Positions 10,358 through 21,835 of a stretch of DNA of 64,000 nucleotides are shown in pieces. The position numbers and the translations under genes are program-made. Position 1 is the stretch's first letter; every line of letters begins with the position of its first letter. The notes beneath the pieces are model-generated. The model was not told the DNA's origin. It saw nothing but the letters and a program-made list of their open reading frames with translations, and searched no databases. The stretch covers positions 2,075,021 through 2,139,020 of the forward strand of contig NC_085087.1 of the NCBI RefSeq assembly GCF_963422355.1, written 5' to 3'. This stretch comes from Corticium candelabrum (taxonomy: Eukaryota; Porifera; Homoscleromorpha; Homosclerophorida; Plakinidae).

Positions 10358-10957
10358 TCAGGCTTTTGTCGAGTGATAGAGAATCGCCATTGTAGCTCGA
10401 CTCATCCTTGATACGTCTTGCAGATGGTTACAGATGGCATAACCATAGAACCTTTGAAGCCAGTCAATAAAGCCTTTCTTTGCTACCTGAAGACTTTCTA
10501 TTGGAAAGAGTTCAAGCCTTCTTTCCACTCTCGAAGGTGTGTCCCACAACGTTCTGAGTTATACAAACCGGCCCTAATAACTTGCCGGAGAGTGTGTCCA
10601 TACTGCGGAGTCGAGTTGATTTGGCGCGACTCACTGACTGAATCGTGAATTGAGGTGCCTTTTTAAGGATAATATCTGCTCGAGCTCTCACATTTTCTAC
10701 ACATAAATAATTTAGAATGTAAATAGGCCCGTCGTCAACGTTGTGCTGCATTTTTCGGGTTACAGTTTTTGATTGTGGCCTTTGCAATCCAATTTTTCAA
10801 TCTGGATGCCTGGATATGGATTACTGTCTTTCACCATTTTTGTACCCGTACTGTCTCCATCTCCAATGAACTTGGTGTACCTGTTAGTTATACTGTAAGT
10901 ATTGAGGCAACCCGGTGAAACGGTTGTACTGCCAATAGTATTGAAATTTCTCAGCAA
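10358..10957 (-). pseudogene. Mutator-like transposase remnant (GDGDS family)
   Basis: The piece at 10957-10760 reads YTKFIGDGDSTGTKM followed by IEKLDCKGHNQK. This is the conserved catalytic-region pattern of the animal Mutator-like transposase family (YT.fvGDGDS ... V.KedC..H..KR). Continuing on the minus strand, KGFIDWLQRFYGYAICNH (10480-10435) resembles the later segment of the same family (L...LQ.yYG.AIR.h). The pieces lie in different frames and about 70 codons between them are scrambled, so this copy is dead. It is too divergent from the Mutator pieces at 15-18 kb to be a recent duplicate. Confidence 0.72.
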
Positions 10958-10972
10958 ATTTCAACTCTGCTG

Positions 10973-11098
10973 TTATGAGACAATCTCAAGCTGGTCTTTC
11001 TCTTTATCATACACACATGCCATGACAACATTCCTACTCTAGTTTTATTATGAGGCAATCTCAAGCTGATGTTTCTCTTTATCATTCACACATGCCAT
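10973..11098. repeat. Tandem direct repeat, two 51 bp copies with 75 bp period
   Basis: A 51 bp stretch starting TTATGAGACAATCTCAAGCT at 10973 recurs at 11048 with only a few substitutions. No coding sense was recognised. Confidence 0.65.
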
Positions 11099-11599
11099 AC
11101 AACACGCCAACACGGAATGTTGTGGTTTACATATGGTTTCTAGGTTGCGTTTATTGTTCCGAGAAGTGTCCTGACGATTTAACCTGGTTTGTTTTTCGTT
11201 TTTGGGTTTATACGACGTAAGTTTAGCACACTTGGCTACGACGAGGTTTACCGATACGTTATGAAGTTTTTTGAGGGACTAATTAAGCGCCAGATTTGGC
11301 ATTAGGGAGTCGGCCTAACCGGTATTTTGTGGGAAAACAGGTTGGGTTGTCAGAAATACGCAGGTAAACAGCGTGACGTTGAGTTAGCTGCCGATAGTAG
11401 TTAATGTTTATCTAATTCTGCTCGTTGTGATATTGTGACAGTTATATAGGGGAATGTAGTTTTACCGGCGAGTTGTTTTGACAGAGCAGTGATTGTAGTT
11501 AACAAGTAGTTGTGTTTCTATATTAAACTGTTGTCTGTGTATATGTAAAGCAGCTACAGCTGGCAGGTCAGGAATTAGCCTGTTTGTGAACCACTCAAT

Positions 11600-12240
11600 G
11601 AAATGCTTGGTGTTCATCTCGTTATGTTAGTCTCCTGTGCCTTTCTTTCCTGTGAATACCTGGTCAACGTTGGGGATCTATCCATCTTTTAGCCAGCGTG
11701 AAGAATGTTCAGTCTGCTTCCCAGTCCTGAAGGAATTAGCAGTCCAAGTCTACCGTCATTATCAATCCAGTCTCGTTCTGTTGTGTGATGGGCATATAGT
11801 CAGGTTTCGTCCAAGTAGATGATGGGCCATCCTTGCTCACGAGAGATTTTGAAGTTTCTCATGTATTCAATGCGAGCTGCAACAATCCTGTGCCGTTTAT
11901 GCAAGTCTTCTTTTTTGTTTCTTATTTATAATTGAAGCCTATCTTCTTTACGGTGGTGTAGAGGGCGTATCTCTCAAACAGATACTCGTCTTCTCGCAAG
12001 GCAAGCAGTAGTTTATTGATTGGGAAGTTCTTCGCTAGTGTACAAGTGATGGATACGACGACGGATGACTTTCATTAGGAAACTGTATCTGTGTATTATT
12101 GAACCGGGCCTGTACCATGTGTTTGACCTTTCTTAGCTGGATTGTGTTACATGCTGCTTGTGTCCGACTTCCTTTTCAACTCGATACGGATGATGCATGT
12201 CTCTGCACTGCTGCTGCTGTTTGTTCTCTTTGTGAAATGT
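11600..12240 (-). pseudogene. Tc1/mariner-superfamily (DDE_3-type) transposase remnant
   Basis: Conceptual minus-strand translation across several frames gives, in order, LREDEYLFERYALYTTVKKI, IEYMRNFKISREQGWPIIYL with DET directly after (first catalytic Asp), IPSGLGSRLNILHAG, and then FTGKKGTGDSHNEMNTKHF with IEWF. This order matches the DDE_3 endonuclease pattern found in many invertebrate elements (PIIYLDETW, GKG.R..IlHAG, GDYHdEMN..nF.kWF). The Trp after DET is replaced by a stop and there are several frameshifts, so it is a fossil. No terminal repeats were located. Confidence 0.78.
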
Positions 12241-12925
12241 TCTAACATGGGAGGTCCTCCAGCAGTCTTCTGTCTTTCAAAGTTGAACCATTGGTTGAAC
12301 TTTTGAAGCTCAGTCCACAGCTAATCGTTGCTACACCAGAACCGTTTATTCCATTAGCAGTAATTAGCTACGCACTCCTATAATTCGTTATCGTTATCCG
12401 CATTTCCCACGTATTCTTTTATTCTTTTATTTGGGAATGGACTTTAGTGGTGCCTTCGGTATAATACCATACACGACTGCCTTCAAAATACAGTATCTGA
12501 TTGTCGTATTCAAACAGCTGATTCTGACACTCGATTTGACCCACGGCCATTGGAATTGCTTTGTGTTGGGGGTGAGGCCATTAGGGCAAGGAAGACGCCA
12601 TCTGGTTGGTGGACAAGGTGAATATATTGAAAGTAGCTAGGAGGAGAATTTGGTTGAGGAAATAATTAAAGATCTGGAATGTAATACATAGGAGGATAGG
12701 GCATAGAATTAGGCATTGGTGGATATTAAAAAGGATTTGAGTTGTGATTAAATCCGAATGACGAGTCCCGAGTGGAGATGGTCTAAGTTGTTGATTTGTG
12801 GAGTATTGTTGTCTATAAGGTTGATTCTCGATTGGATTTAGATTGACTTTGATGACATTGTTCTTTATAACATTACTAACCTCTACTAGAATTTTCTAAA
12901 TGAAATTGATTGCTGTCGTGCGTGC
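12241..12925. other. No gene recognised
   Basis: The sequence is AT-rich and purine-rich (many GGAGG and AGGATT runs). There is one 69-codon ORF without recognisable features. Confidence 0.35.
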
Positions 12926-13160
12926 TATTTGTCTCCAATAACAAGGAACTTACTATAAAGTCGAGTAGGAAGACGATGCTGACGTGTTGACTCAACTACT
13001 TGGTCACTTGAAATAGTCAGACTCTCAAGTGTGTTTCCCATTTGCGATCTCATTCTTTAGCCACTTCCAAATGGAAACGCGAAATTCTAACATGCTTAAA
13101 AAGAGAGGATGTAGCGAGTTTTCAACGATGCCGCATTTTGCTGACGTACAAGCGAAGACG
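12926..13160 (+). repeat. Dispersed repeat family R1, copy 1
   Basis: This copy begins around GTGCTATTTGTCTCCAATAA and contains TATAAAGTCGAGTAGGAAG, followed by about 180 bp shared with copies at 14.68, 37.3, 37.86 and 43.59 kb and a fragment at 18.9 kb. No ORF is conserved across the copies, so it is probably a non-autonomous element or LTR fragment. Confidence 0.7.
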
Positions 13161-13289
13161 ATCTAGGTGTTATCATAATAGGTGGCGCAATAGTCATTTA
13201 TGGCTTTCACTCTTCAGACATGTTTTGGTAACAAGAACTATAGAAGTACTCCGAGTTGTAGCGCAATCTCTTTCTCCTTTTCTCTTGCT

Positions 13290-13605
13290 GCCGTCATCCG
13301 TCATCTGGATTCTTCCGTGACACTTCCTGCAAACGAGATGCTCGGACAAGAAGTCTGCAAGAAGTGCCACGTCGATGAGCCGGTAACCTTCGACGACCGA
13401 TGGCGCCTTTGGTTGAACGTCATACGTCGCGCCAGCTAGTTTCTCCGTAGATTGCGATGGAGCGACCTCTTCAGCCTTCTGCTTCTTCCGCAAGGTGAAC
13501 TGGTTGCTATAGAACTTCCATTTTCGACAGTAAGCCATCGATAATGAAAAAAGAAGCGAATAGAAGAGCGATAACCGAACGAGTGGAAATGGCGATAACA
13601 CGGGT
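13290..13605 (-). pseudogene. Mutator-like transposase N-terminal fragment (truncated duplicate)
   Basis: The reading EGYRLIDVALLADFLSEH followed by CRKCHGRIQM duplicates almost exactly the N-terminal domain at 17.35-17.76 kb, including the first CxxC of the zinc ribbon. It breaks off after SKRKGE, before the second CxxC. The upstream segment (13610-13850) is also shared with 17.95-18.29 kb. So this is a truncated duplicate of the 5' part of that element, not an independent gene. Confidence 0.8.
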
Positions 13606-13850
13606 CTAAAGAGTGCTCAATTTTATGCAATCATATGTACCCGGATAACACAGGCGCGGAGCGTGGTTTTTATTTACAGATGTCACGTGACTTTCGAAGC
13701 ACCTCCTTTGGTAAGTACTCACTTTAGAAAATTATTTTGAAGGGTTTTCCAATGAGGAACAGCGCTGATACTTTGCACCAACCTAGATAAGTCGTAGTAG
13801 TTTGCACATCAAATAAGTTCTAAAGTACGTTTTTTTAGTCTAGACTACTG
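13300..13850. repeat. Segmental duplicate of 17650-18290
   Basis: Nearly collinear sequence runs from the CxxC coding segment through TACCCGGATAACACAGG, GTCACGTGACTTTCG and AACCTAGATAAGTCGTAGTA in both places. The 18 kb copy has small insertions, including a duplicated 30 bp coding unit near 17810-17870. Confidence 0.8.
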
Positions 13851-14681
13851 TCTATTTCCTATAAGTGTGAACTTTGAAAATCATCAATATCTCCGCTGTT
13901 TTTTGGACTTCCGCGATGATCTCGGTATCGTTAGAAACCACTAGGTCTGGCATTTCTGTTTATCAAATAATCTAAGCCTTTCCTATAAACGAAACGGAAG
14001 GATAATTATTTTGCATATCAAAGACAAACGGGTGGAGCAAAGTTATTATCTAATTATCTTGTAAGACCAAGGGATCAGCAACTGGAACCATTTAAGATAA
14101 TTGGTGTAACATGGTCCAACTGGAGCAGCTCCTAGTGCTCCAATGAGCACACCTGGTGGGTCCTCTACTTCATTACTCACGTCCGAGTTCACACTTACGG
14201 GGAATAGACAGTAGTACCGTATCGCCTTAGAGAAGGTGCATGAAATAGTTTGATTCTAAAGGTCACATTTTGGGAATTCGTCTGCAAGACGTCAATCAAA
14301 GTCTTTAGTAACCACGTGACGAACGATTATCGCATATGTACTACCCGGATGTATTCCTGTCACGGCATGTTCGTTTGCATTAACTGGAGTCGACAGGATT
14401 AGAACTAAGTTTAAAGCAAAGTCAACTGTGTCTTGACCTGTTCATTCTTTGATAATGAAAAGACAATGTCTTTGCACTTCTCTGTCGGTAGTCTTGCGTC
14501 TCGTTCATAAAGCAAATTGAACGTGGTGAACCCGTGGACGATTGCGGGGGTAAGGGAAAAGGAGGAAGGTCAAATACCTGTCTCACCGATTCTCGTGAAC
14601 CGCCGTGTACTTGCAATGATGTCGGTCAAGGTCTTGTTTATTTTCTGTCTTGGTGGATTTCAGACGTGCGTGCTCTTTGTC

Positions 14682-14935
14682 TCCAATAGCAATGAACTTA
14701 CTGTAAAGTCGAGTAGGAAGACGATACTGACGTTTGGACACAGCTACTTTGTCACTCTAATTAGTCGGACCGTCAAGTGTATCTCCGTTGTGGGTTATTT
14801 TTTGCCAGTTTGAAATGGAAACGCGACAATCTAACATGCTCAACAAGAGAATGGATGGTTCAGCGGGTTTGCAATGATGGCACGGTTTGATGATGTGCAG
14901 CCGATGACGATTATGGTATTATTATAGGTTACGTA
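14682..14935 (+). repeat. Dispersed repeat family R1, copy 2
   Basis: Shares GTGCTCTTTGTCTCCAATAG and TGTAAAGTCGAGTAGGAAG, and the following 200 bp, with copy 1 at 12.93 kb. The flanks differ. Confidence 0.7.
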
Positions 14936-14995
14936 ATATCTACTGTACGGGTTAACAAGAACTATTAATTAAGATACACCCCGTTACTCCATCTT

Positions 14996-15560
14996 GAATA
15001 CATGAGATGCTCTAGGAGCTGAAGGACCGTTGTCCATCTACGGATAGTAACGGTGATCTGCAAGGACATATGTAGGGTTGTTACTGTTCACATATGGGTA
15101 GTTAGAAAATTGACCAATAGCAGTGCGTAATATCAAACGCTCCCCAAGCGCGCGCATTCAAAATGTAGTCCTAAGTAACTCAACGCGCTACGCACTTCAA
15201 ATTTGCACAAGACATAGAAATTAGCGATACAAAAAAGACCTGTGAGTTCGATTTTTGATTGCTTCGTTCTGCGATTTTAGAATAATATTTTTCGCATGTT
15301 TTCCGCCTCTAACGTACAACGAAACGGAATCAAAAGCAGCAATCAAAAATCCAGCCCGCATACGTTGTGCACTGCCATGCCGGGGATCTGCTTGCAACGT
15401 TTCATAGTCCACAACGGAGCCGTTTCTTAGTTTTAGGCTTTCAAATCTGTCAGACGCCTACTTTAGGAAGTCCCACTTTGGCACACCTTCCAAACCGCTT
15501 CCTGCTATTGCGTAAATTCGACTTTGTATATTCTTCCTCTTTCGAGCACAGTTGCTTGAT
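14996..15560. repeat. Repeat block shared with 41375-41930 (3' flank of Mutator-like element)
   Basis: The sequence from TACATGAGATGCTC... through ATATTTTTCGCATGTT to CTTCCTGCTATTGCGTA recurs with about 90% identity at 41.38-41.93 kb. In both places it lies downstream (minus-strand sense) of the Mutator-like C-terminal coding block. It is therefore best read as the 3' non-coding end of that element. Confidence 0.8.
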
Positions 15561-17763
15561 CCACTCTCCTCCTCAATCATCCCAAAACCGCCTGCCTCGT
15601 AACTCCTCGTCTCTTTCTGCCACAACGCATCCTCCCTACGCTTCATCCCTCTCAGCACCTGTCCTCTCCTCTTGTACTCCACACTTCGCTGTTTGAGCAA
15701 CTGGTTCTCCTCCTTAACATCCAGTTTCTCAAGAAAGCGTTCAGAAATAGCAGTGTCTAAAATTCCCAAAGACTGCAGCACAGTAGCCAATCCAATACTG
15801 CCAACATTTCGTTGGATAACGGCCAAAGATGTGCTAAACCGAATTATTTCAAGGGAGGCAAATACCCCCTTTGGGCAACGCCTCCAAATAAGGGAATGAA
15901 GAGCGTCATTAGAATTTTGTGTGTCTCCGCGTTGCAACCTCTCGAGCAGGTCTTCATCGCTCAGCCTCTCAAAAACTGGCTCCATGAGGTCTAGGACTTC
16001 TGGCTGTATCTTCTTTGGGGCATAGCTGGGATCGCCACGGTTATACTTGCACCACGAGCTCTCACTAGGTGGACAGTAGGAGTGGTCGTTGCCATGGTGA
16101 CAGTATATGGCTGTGATGGCAGTGATCATCCCGGGTTTGTCACCAATGTGGCTTCGAATGGCTATGCCATAGTAATTCTGCAGCCTGTTGACGAGGTCTG
16201 CAGTCAACCGGTTTGCGCCCGTCAACCCCTTCCTCATGAACTCCCCAGATGGAGTTGGAATCTCGACATCCTTGTGTTCTGCCAGGTCGTGAGAACTTGC
16301 CTAATGCCACAAATAAGTTAATCATTGGATTCTCATATTCACCTGCACCGACTTTCAGTGCTCGCTCCGACACACTGTAAGTAGTCAGTTTAATCTATCC
16401 GTGGAATGCTTGGAATTCCGAATGACAATAGGTGGCAGACCTAACTGAGCTTTGCAATGCGTGCTTCTGCAATTAACAGAAATTAGTGACACACCTTTGT
16501 TTCCAAACAGAGTCATATGAAGTCATTAAGAGTAAACGTTATGCAATGGTCACACAGTCAAGTGCAATTTCCAATGGAGTAGTATCCTTTAGCTTGTGCT
16601 CCTCTCTAAACACATCTAGAACATAGCACAGGGTGTCCACTTTTTCACGCAAGTGTGAGCTGCTCTCATCATTTTCTTTGCCTTAACTTCGCCCTAGGTA
16701 CATTTCGTCCACTTGAGCAAAGAACTGATCCAGTTATCTGCCTTCATGAAGGCGATAGCGCGAAGATCTGTATAGACACATTCAACATTCGCGCTAAAAT
16801 TACCCGTAAGTCCGGGACAGTTCCTGTGGCACATGTTTGTTGTCCAAGTCACGCACTACCTAGCAGACGTTTTCGGTGGATTTTGAACCTCCTCAACGGC
16901 AGTTAGCGTCCATGCGAAGCCAAAACGTAAGGCGCTTTCCAAAAAAAAGTTGATAAACTAACGGACAAAACGGCTGACTCTGGTTTTCTTTCAGCAAGTT
17001 CCGAGTGCATCAAACGTAAAATCGAACCTCTGAAATGAATTTTTACGGCGCATTGAGACGAGAACTGGAGTAGAACAAGAGCGTGTGTACGAGTATGGCC
17101 GCGTTTGGGGACCTCCGTGGCACAAGAACTATTTTTGGTGACGAATCCTCTACTGCAACAGGCGAGAACTTTGGTTCACTACAAAGCCGCAACTCTCAAC
17201 TGTATTTGAATATTTTCTATAGACAGCGTCCAGCAGACGATTTTATCAAGATTTTAGAGTAGTCTACACCAGTATCTAAATATAGTACCAGTTCACTGTC
17301 ATCTAAGTATCACACACTATTCTATCATCTAAAATTCATGCAGGTACACCTAAAATTGTCCAGCACCGTATGTTAGTTCCTCCTTTGTTGCCTCCTTATG
17401 CTGAATCCGCTTCCTTGCTAACCCTAAGGTGTAGGTTTTGACTTCCATGGAACCTGGCATGTTGAGAACGCCACAGAACTGCTCTAGGGGTTGGAGTCCT
17501 TTGCCAATCAACCTCATTGCAAGGACCATCCTTCTGTTGATGTCCATAGCCCCTCCGCTGACCTTCTTGCTCGTGTACGTGTTCTCCTCGTGAGCGCATT
17601 CTTGGCATGTGACGACAAGCATGGATGACAAGCCTTTTATCTGGCCGCCGTCTTCTGTCATCTCGATTCTTCCGTGACACTTCCTGCAAACAAGATGCTC
17701 GGACAAGAAGTCTGCAAGAAGTGCCACGTCGATGAGTCGGTAACCTTCGACGCCCGATGACAC
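15458..17763 (-). pseudogene. Mutator-like transposase, N- and C-terminal domains with the catalytic core deleted
   Basis: The N-terminal piece (17763-17350) starts near GYRLIDVALLADF and carries two CxxC pairs (CRKC, CQEC) of a zinc ribbon, then INRRMVLAMRLIGKGL and FCGVLNMPGSM, as in the animal Mutator-like domain. The C-terminal piece (16237-15458) has LVNRLQNYYGIAIRSHIGD, then SWCKYNRG, then RGDTQNSNDALHSLIWRRCP, all typical of the end of the same protein, followed by a basic, coiled C-tail. The roughly 1.1 kb between them contains no GDGDS segment, so the catalytic centre is lost. It is a deletion derivative. A second copy of the C-terminal half lies at 42.3-43.0 kb, and the N-terminal part is duplicated at 13.3 kb. 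Confidence 0.82.
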
Positions 17764-18290
17764 CTCTGGTTGGACGTCATACGTCGTGCCAGCTAGTTTC
17801 TGCTTCGATCACGATGGAGCGACCTCTTCAGCCTTCTGCTTCGATCGCGATGGAGCGACCTCTTCAGCCTTCTGCTTCTTCGGCAAAGTGAACTGGTTTG
17901 CCGTAGAACTTTCGTTTGCGACGGTAAGCCATCAATGATGAAAAAAAAAGAAGCGAATACGAGAGCGATAAACGAACGAGTGGAAATGCCGATAACACGG
18001 GTCTAAAGATTGCGCAATGTTATGCAATCATAAGTACCCGGATAACACAGGGGCGGAGAGTGTTTTTTTTTATTTCTCGCTTCTAACAGCTCAGAATTTT
18101 GAAATTGCAGTTGTCACGTGACTTTCGAGGCACCTCCCATTGGTAAGTACTCGCTCTAGAAAATTATTTTGAAGAGTTTCCCAATGAGGAACAGCGCTGA
18201 TATTTTGCATCAACCTAGATAAGTCGTAGTAGTTTGCATATTAAATAAATTCTAAAAAACGTTTTTTTAGTCTAGATTAGTACGGTATTG
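17650..18290. repeat. 5' end block of the Mutator-like element (partner of 13300-13850)
   Basis: See the partner entry. A near-identical roughly 30 bp unit encoding KQKAEEVAPS is present twice here (near 17810 and 17845), against once at 13.45 kb. Confidence 0.75.
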
Positions 18291-18469
18291 CCTGCATTCT
18301 AGACTTTATATCGTCTAGCATGCTATTGCACGTCACGTTGATCAGGTCTTTGTCAACTCCGTAGACTGCGAGACCGATAGCTGGCGTAAATGGGTCCGTC
18401 ATCAGTCTGCATTCTCCCGTCGTTCTCTCAGTGACAATCTGTCTTCCACAATACGCGTTGCCTCGCCTT

Positions 18470-18772
18470 TCACGAACACCTAGACTTCAGTGTTGATCGT
18501 GTATGAATATAATAGACTGTGTCTATTTCATTGATTTTATTTATCCAAGAATCATCTCCTATAGCGAACAGTATCTCGCGGCGCTCTTTGTGGGCTTTAT
18601 GTAGACGACCCTTTATAGAATTTTTTGACTCATTGCAGAAATCTTTTTGTAGCCTAAGGTGTAATTCCTTGTAAACCACTTCTCCAGACGAATATTTAGT
18701 CTTAACGTCGTAGTGTTGATTCGAATATGAATGAATACGTTTCTCTAAATTACGACAAGTTTCATACTGCAT
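18470..18772 (-). CDS. Unrecognised small ORF (100 codons)
   Basis: The translation is rich in Lys, Glu and Arg (NLEKRIHSYSNQH, KNSIKGRLHKAHKERREI), as in a helical basic protein, and opens with an ATG. I recognise no family. It follows the Mutator 5' block, so it may be a TE fragment or chance. Confidence 0.2.
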   Translation of the reverse strand: MQYETCRNLEKRIHSYSNQHYDVKTKYSSGEVVYKELHLRLQKDFCNESKNSIKGRLHKAHKERREILFAIGDDSWINKINEIDTVYYIHTRSTLKSRCS

Positions 18773-18895
18773 TTACGTATTTCCTAAGAAAGTTACTTGA
18801 CTTACAAAAATTGTCTGGTACGAAATCAAAACCGTAGATTACTGGCTAAATTTTCGTAGATCTTACTTAGTATATATGCAAACATGTATTATCTT

Positions 18896-18933
18896 AGTCT
18901 CCAATAGCAAGGACCTTCCGTAAATTCGAGTAG
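18896..18933 (+). repeat. Dispersed repeat family R1, short fragment
   Basis: Only the motif AGTCTCCAATAGCAAGGACC and the following GTAAATTCGAGTAG remain. Confidence 0.45.
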
Positions 18934-19344
18934 TTCCCAATAGTGCTGTCACGTGATTTTCTTTTACGTTCTCTTTAGGCACTTATTTAATGACAACTCA
19001 AAACTCAACGCTCCTTTTTCTCTAATTTTACCTCGTCGTGGTGTTTGGATACCTGTTCTGCGCTTTGTACTGCTTTTTGATAAGCATGGTTTACAATAGT
19101 GTGCTGATGCGGCAACCAGAGAGACGCCGAGCGTATTATGTGATACCAGGGGTGATGCTATGCCATTCAAATGTGAGTGGTGTGCCACTGTAGTATTAAA
19201 ACACGAAGTAAGATTGTCCGTGTACTGTAATTGACCGGGAAATTACAGCAACTGTACCAGTCACGTTGGCCAGCGCAAGAAGATGCTGTTACCATCGGTC
19301 ACCACGAGGTGTGCCTGAATTTTGACCGACACTCCACAGGAAAG

Positions 19345-19580
19345 GGAATCCTACACTCTTGCCCTGACCTAACCGGTTCAGGAGGAAGGGATTATCTATA
19401 AACTACACTCCTGCCCCGACACTAACCGGTTCAGGAGGACGGGAAGGGATTATCTATAAACTACACTTCTTCCCGGGCACTAACCGGATCGGGAGGAAGG
19501 GAAGGGACTGTTGTCTATAAAATACACTCCTGCCCCGACACTAACCTGTTCAGGAGGAAGGGAAGGGATTACAACAAGAC
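19345..19580 (+). repeat. Minisatellite, about four copies of a 61 bp unit
   Basis: The unit reads CCTGCCCCGACACTAACCGG, then TTCAGGAGGAAGGGAAGGGA, then TTATCTATAAACTACACT, with substitutions and small indels between copies. It has no coding sense. Confidence 0.85.
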
Positions 19581-20134
19581 CCATCCACAGGAAGGGAAAG
19601 GGAAACCTAAACCAGATTACATAACATGTACATACATGCAGAACACCGTCTATATATCATCTACACCTAAAACACCAATTTTTGTTGTTTCCCCAATTAA
19701 ACATATGCAACATTTACATCCCACATGGCATCAAAATAGTGAAAAATATATGCAAGACAACGACTTCTATACGCCGTAGATGTGCCATATGGGAGGGAGA
19801 GAATGCAGACCTACCCAATGAACCAATTGGAGGCCTTGGTCTGCGCATTCATTTCCCAGAACTTATCCTGTGCTGCTTTAGAGTTGTGGTAGGTGTAGAA
19901 ACAGTTCTTGGACTTTGTGGCAGCAGAAGGCCAGCTTGCATGCCTCACAATTAGATGAAAGCTTTTCTACACACACACACCGAGGCCTGCTCCTGTTCTG
20001 TGTAAATATATGTTGTGGCTATTGGTGTTGCAGTCGCAGCCGATGCGCTGTGGTACACCAGGTCGCTGTGGTGGTACTACTGTTTGTGTTGGCGCATCTC
20101 CACTGATGTTGGCTTAATGACTGCTTGTGGTGGC

Positions 20135-20580
20135 GGTGTTGTTGCCATCGCAGCTATTTGTGGTGGTGGTTTAGGCGGCATCAGAACTTTGTGGTGGTGG
20201 TTTAGGCGGCATCACTATTTGTGGTGTTAGTGGAGGTGGCATCACAACTATTTTATGGTGGTAGTGGAAGCGGCATCACAGCTATTTGTGGTGGTGGTTT
20301 AGGCGGCATCATCACAATTTGTGGTGTTGGGGGAGGCGGCATCACAACTATTTCTGGTGGTCGAAGTGGTGACATCACAACTTTGTGGTGGTGGAAGTGT
20401 GGCATCACAACTATTTGTGGTGGTGGTTTAGGCGGCACCACCACTTTGTGGTGTTGGGGGAGGCGGCATCACAACTTTGTAGTGGTGGAATTGGTGGCAT
20501 CACAACTATTTGTGGTGGTGGAGGTTGTGGCATCACCACTATTTGTGGTGGTGATGGTGGCCTCACAACTGCTGGTACCA
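20135..20580. repeat. GTG-rich tandem repeat (Pro-rich on the minus strand)
   Basis: Degenerate units of about 30 and 60 bp (TTTGTGGTGGTGGTTTAGGC, then GGCATCACAACTA) are repeated at least ten times. The minus-strand frame reads PPKPPPQIVVMP repeats. It sits directly downstream of the dead piggyBac on the same strand, so it may once have been a Pro-rich tail or simply a minisatellite. Confidence 0.8.
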
Positions 20581-20739
20581 TCTGCTGTTGAACCACAAAT
20601 AGTTGATTCATCTCCAATGGCCTCTCAGTAGATAGTGACTGAGCAACAGTTGTAACAATAGGAACAGGAACAGGTGCAGTCACTCAGTCACAGGTTCAGC
20701 GGCAGTAGCAGTAGTAGGATCAGGTTCAGGATCAGGAAG

Positions 20740-21835
20740 AGGACGCGATGGCCCAAACGAATTTCACTAAATGACACTGCTAGTTCCTTTGTGACAGCAA
20801 TGTGAAATTGGAAATGGGCCATCTTCGTATCTGGATATAGATTTTTATATAACACAAGACTATTGACTACGGCAGTGTCCAGGAAGTTGTGCAGAAGAAC
20901 GTTTGGTCAACGAAGGCACTTCCTGAGCACACCATAGGCCTTTCTGAGATGGTCGAATGTATCCACGCCCCCATCCAGTTGTTATAAAAAGGTACAACTG
21001 GAGGGCACGATACGAGTTGATTCGTCTTCTCTACGACTCATTTACATTGTGATCCATCAGCTCCTGCATGCATTGATGACAAAAAGACGGCCTGGCTGTT
21101 CTCAGTCCACTCGTGGTAGGTTAGGCGCCCATCTCTAACCCATCGGAAGTCTCATAACTCTTGACAACACAGTTGCTCAGCTGCTTGGGGAAGCCATTCC
21201 GGTTTCTACGTAGTGTGCCACAGGTCAAAGTCTTCTTTTCCAGGAGCTTCTCTAAAAGGACACGTGATGTATAGTAATTACAACACAAAGCTGATAACCT
21301 GCACCCAACTTTAATCCCGATCCTGGATCAATCAACTGTAACACGGCATCCGTAGTAAGGCCATGTTCTGGTTTGTCGCCTGTGGACCCATAGTAGACAT
21401 TAAAGTCTACATTAAAGTCTACAAGGTAGCAAGTTGGTGTATCAGCTAGGGCCCCAGCTTAAAGCCATAAGCGTTAGACTTACATGGCATGTACTGCTTC
21501 ATAGAATGTCTACCCTTAAACCGAAGCATGCGCTCGTCAATGCTAATGTACTTAGTAGGATAAAATAAGCTACTGCGCCTGTCCTTAAAATGATCAACCA
21601 GTAGTCTGATTTTCAGGATCAGTCATATCCGCCTTCTCCTTTGATGTTCTTTTTCTCGTCGCTGTTCGAAGAGAACTTGCCACATCTGTTGAGAGCGGCA
21701 AAGCGATCCCTACTGAGGCCGAGATTCGCCGGTTGAAATATTTGCAATTGAATTCACGGCCCCAGTAATCAGACATCTTTGGTTTACGATCGGTGCCCAT
21801 CCTCAACAGGTAAGCAAAGAATCTGTACAACTCCG
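20740..21835 (-). pseudogene. piggyBac transposase, full-length but heavily decayed
   Basis: Minus-strand pieces appear in the order of the DDE_Tnp_1_7 domain. SCAELYRFFAYLLRMG comes first (21835 on). YPTKYISIDERMLRFKGRHS with MKQYMP (about 21560-21480) holds the first catalytic Asp. VYYGSTGDKPEHGLTTDAVL comes next, then TLTCGTLRRNRNGFP, then DGGVDTFDHLRKAYGVLRK (about 20980) with the third-Asp region, and finally LHNFLDTAVVNSLVLYKNLY. The second catalytic-Asp segment is scrambled and there are several frameshifts and stops. A 217 bp piece of this copy (21210-21426) recurs at 30162-30378 with three substitutions and no indels. Confidence 0.85.

Noticed and set aside
19345..19580. Regularly spaced repeats suggesting a CRISPR array
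   Set aside because: Units of about 61 bp are contiguous minisatellite copies without unique spacers, and the sequence is eukaryotic.
20221..20631. Gly/Ile/Thr-repeat ORFs on the plus strand
   Set aside because: They come from a GTG-rich minisatellite that is open in several frames at once.
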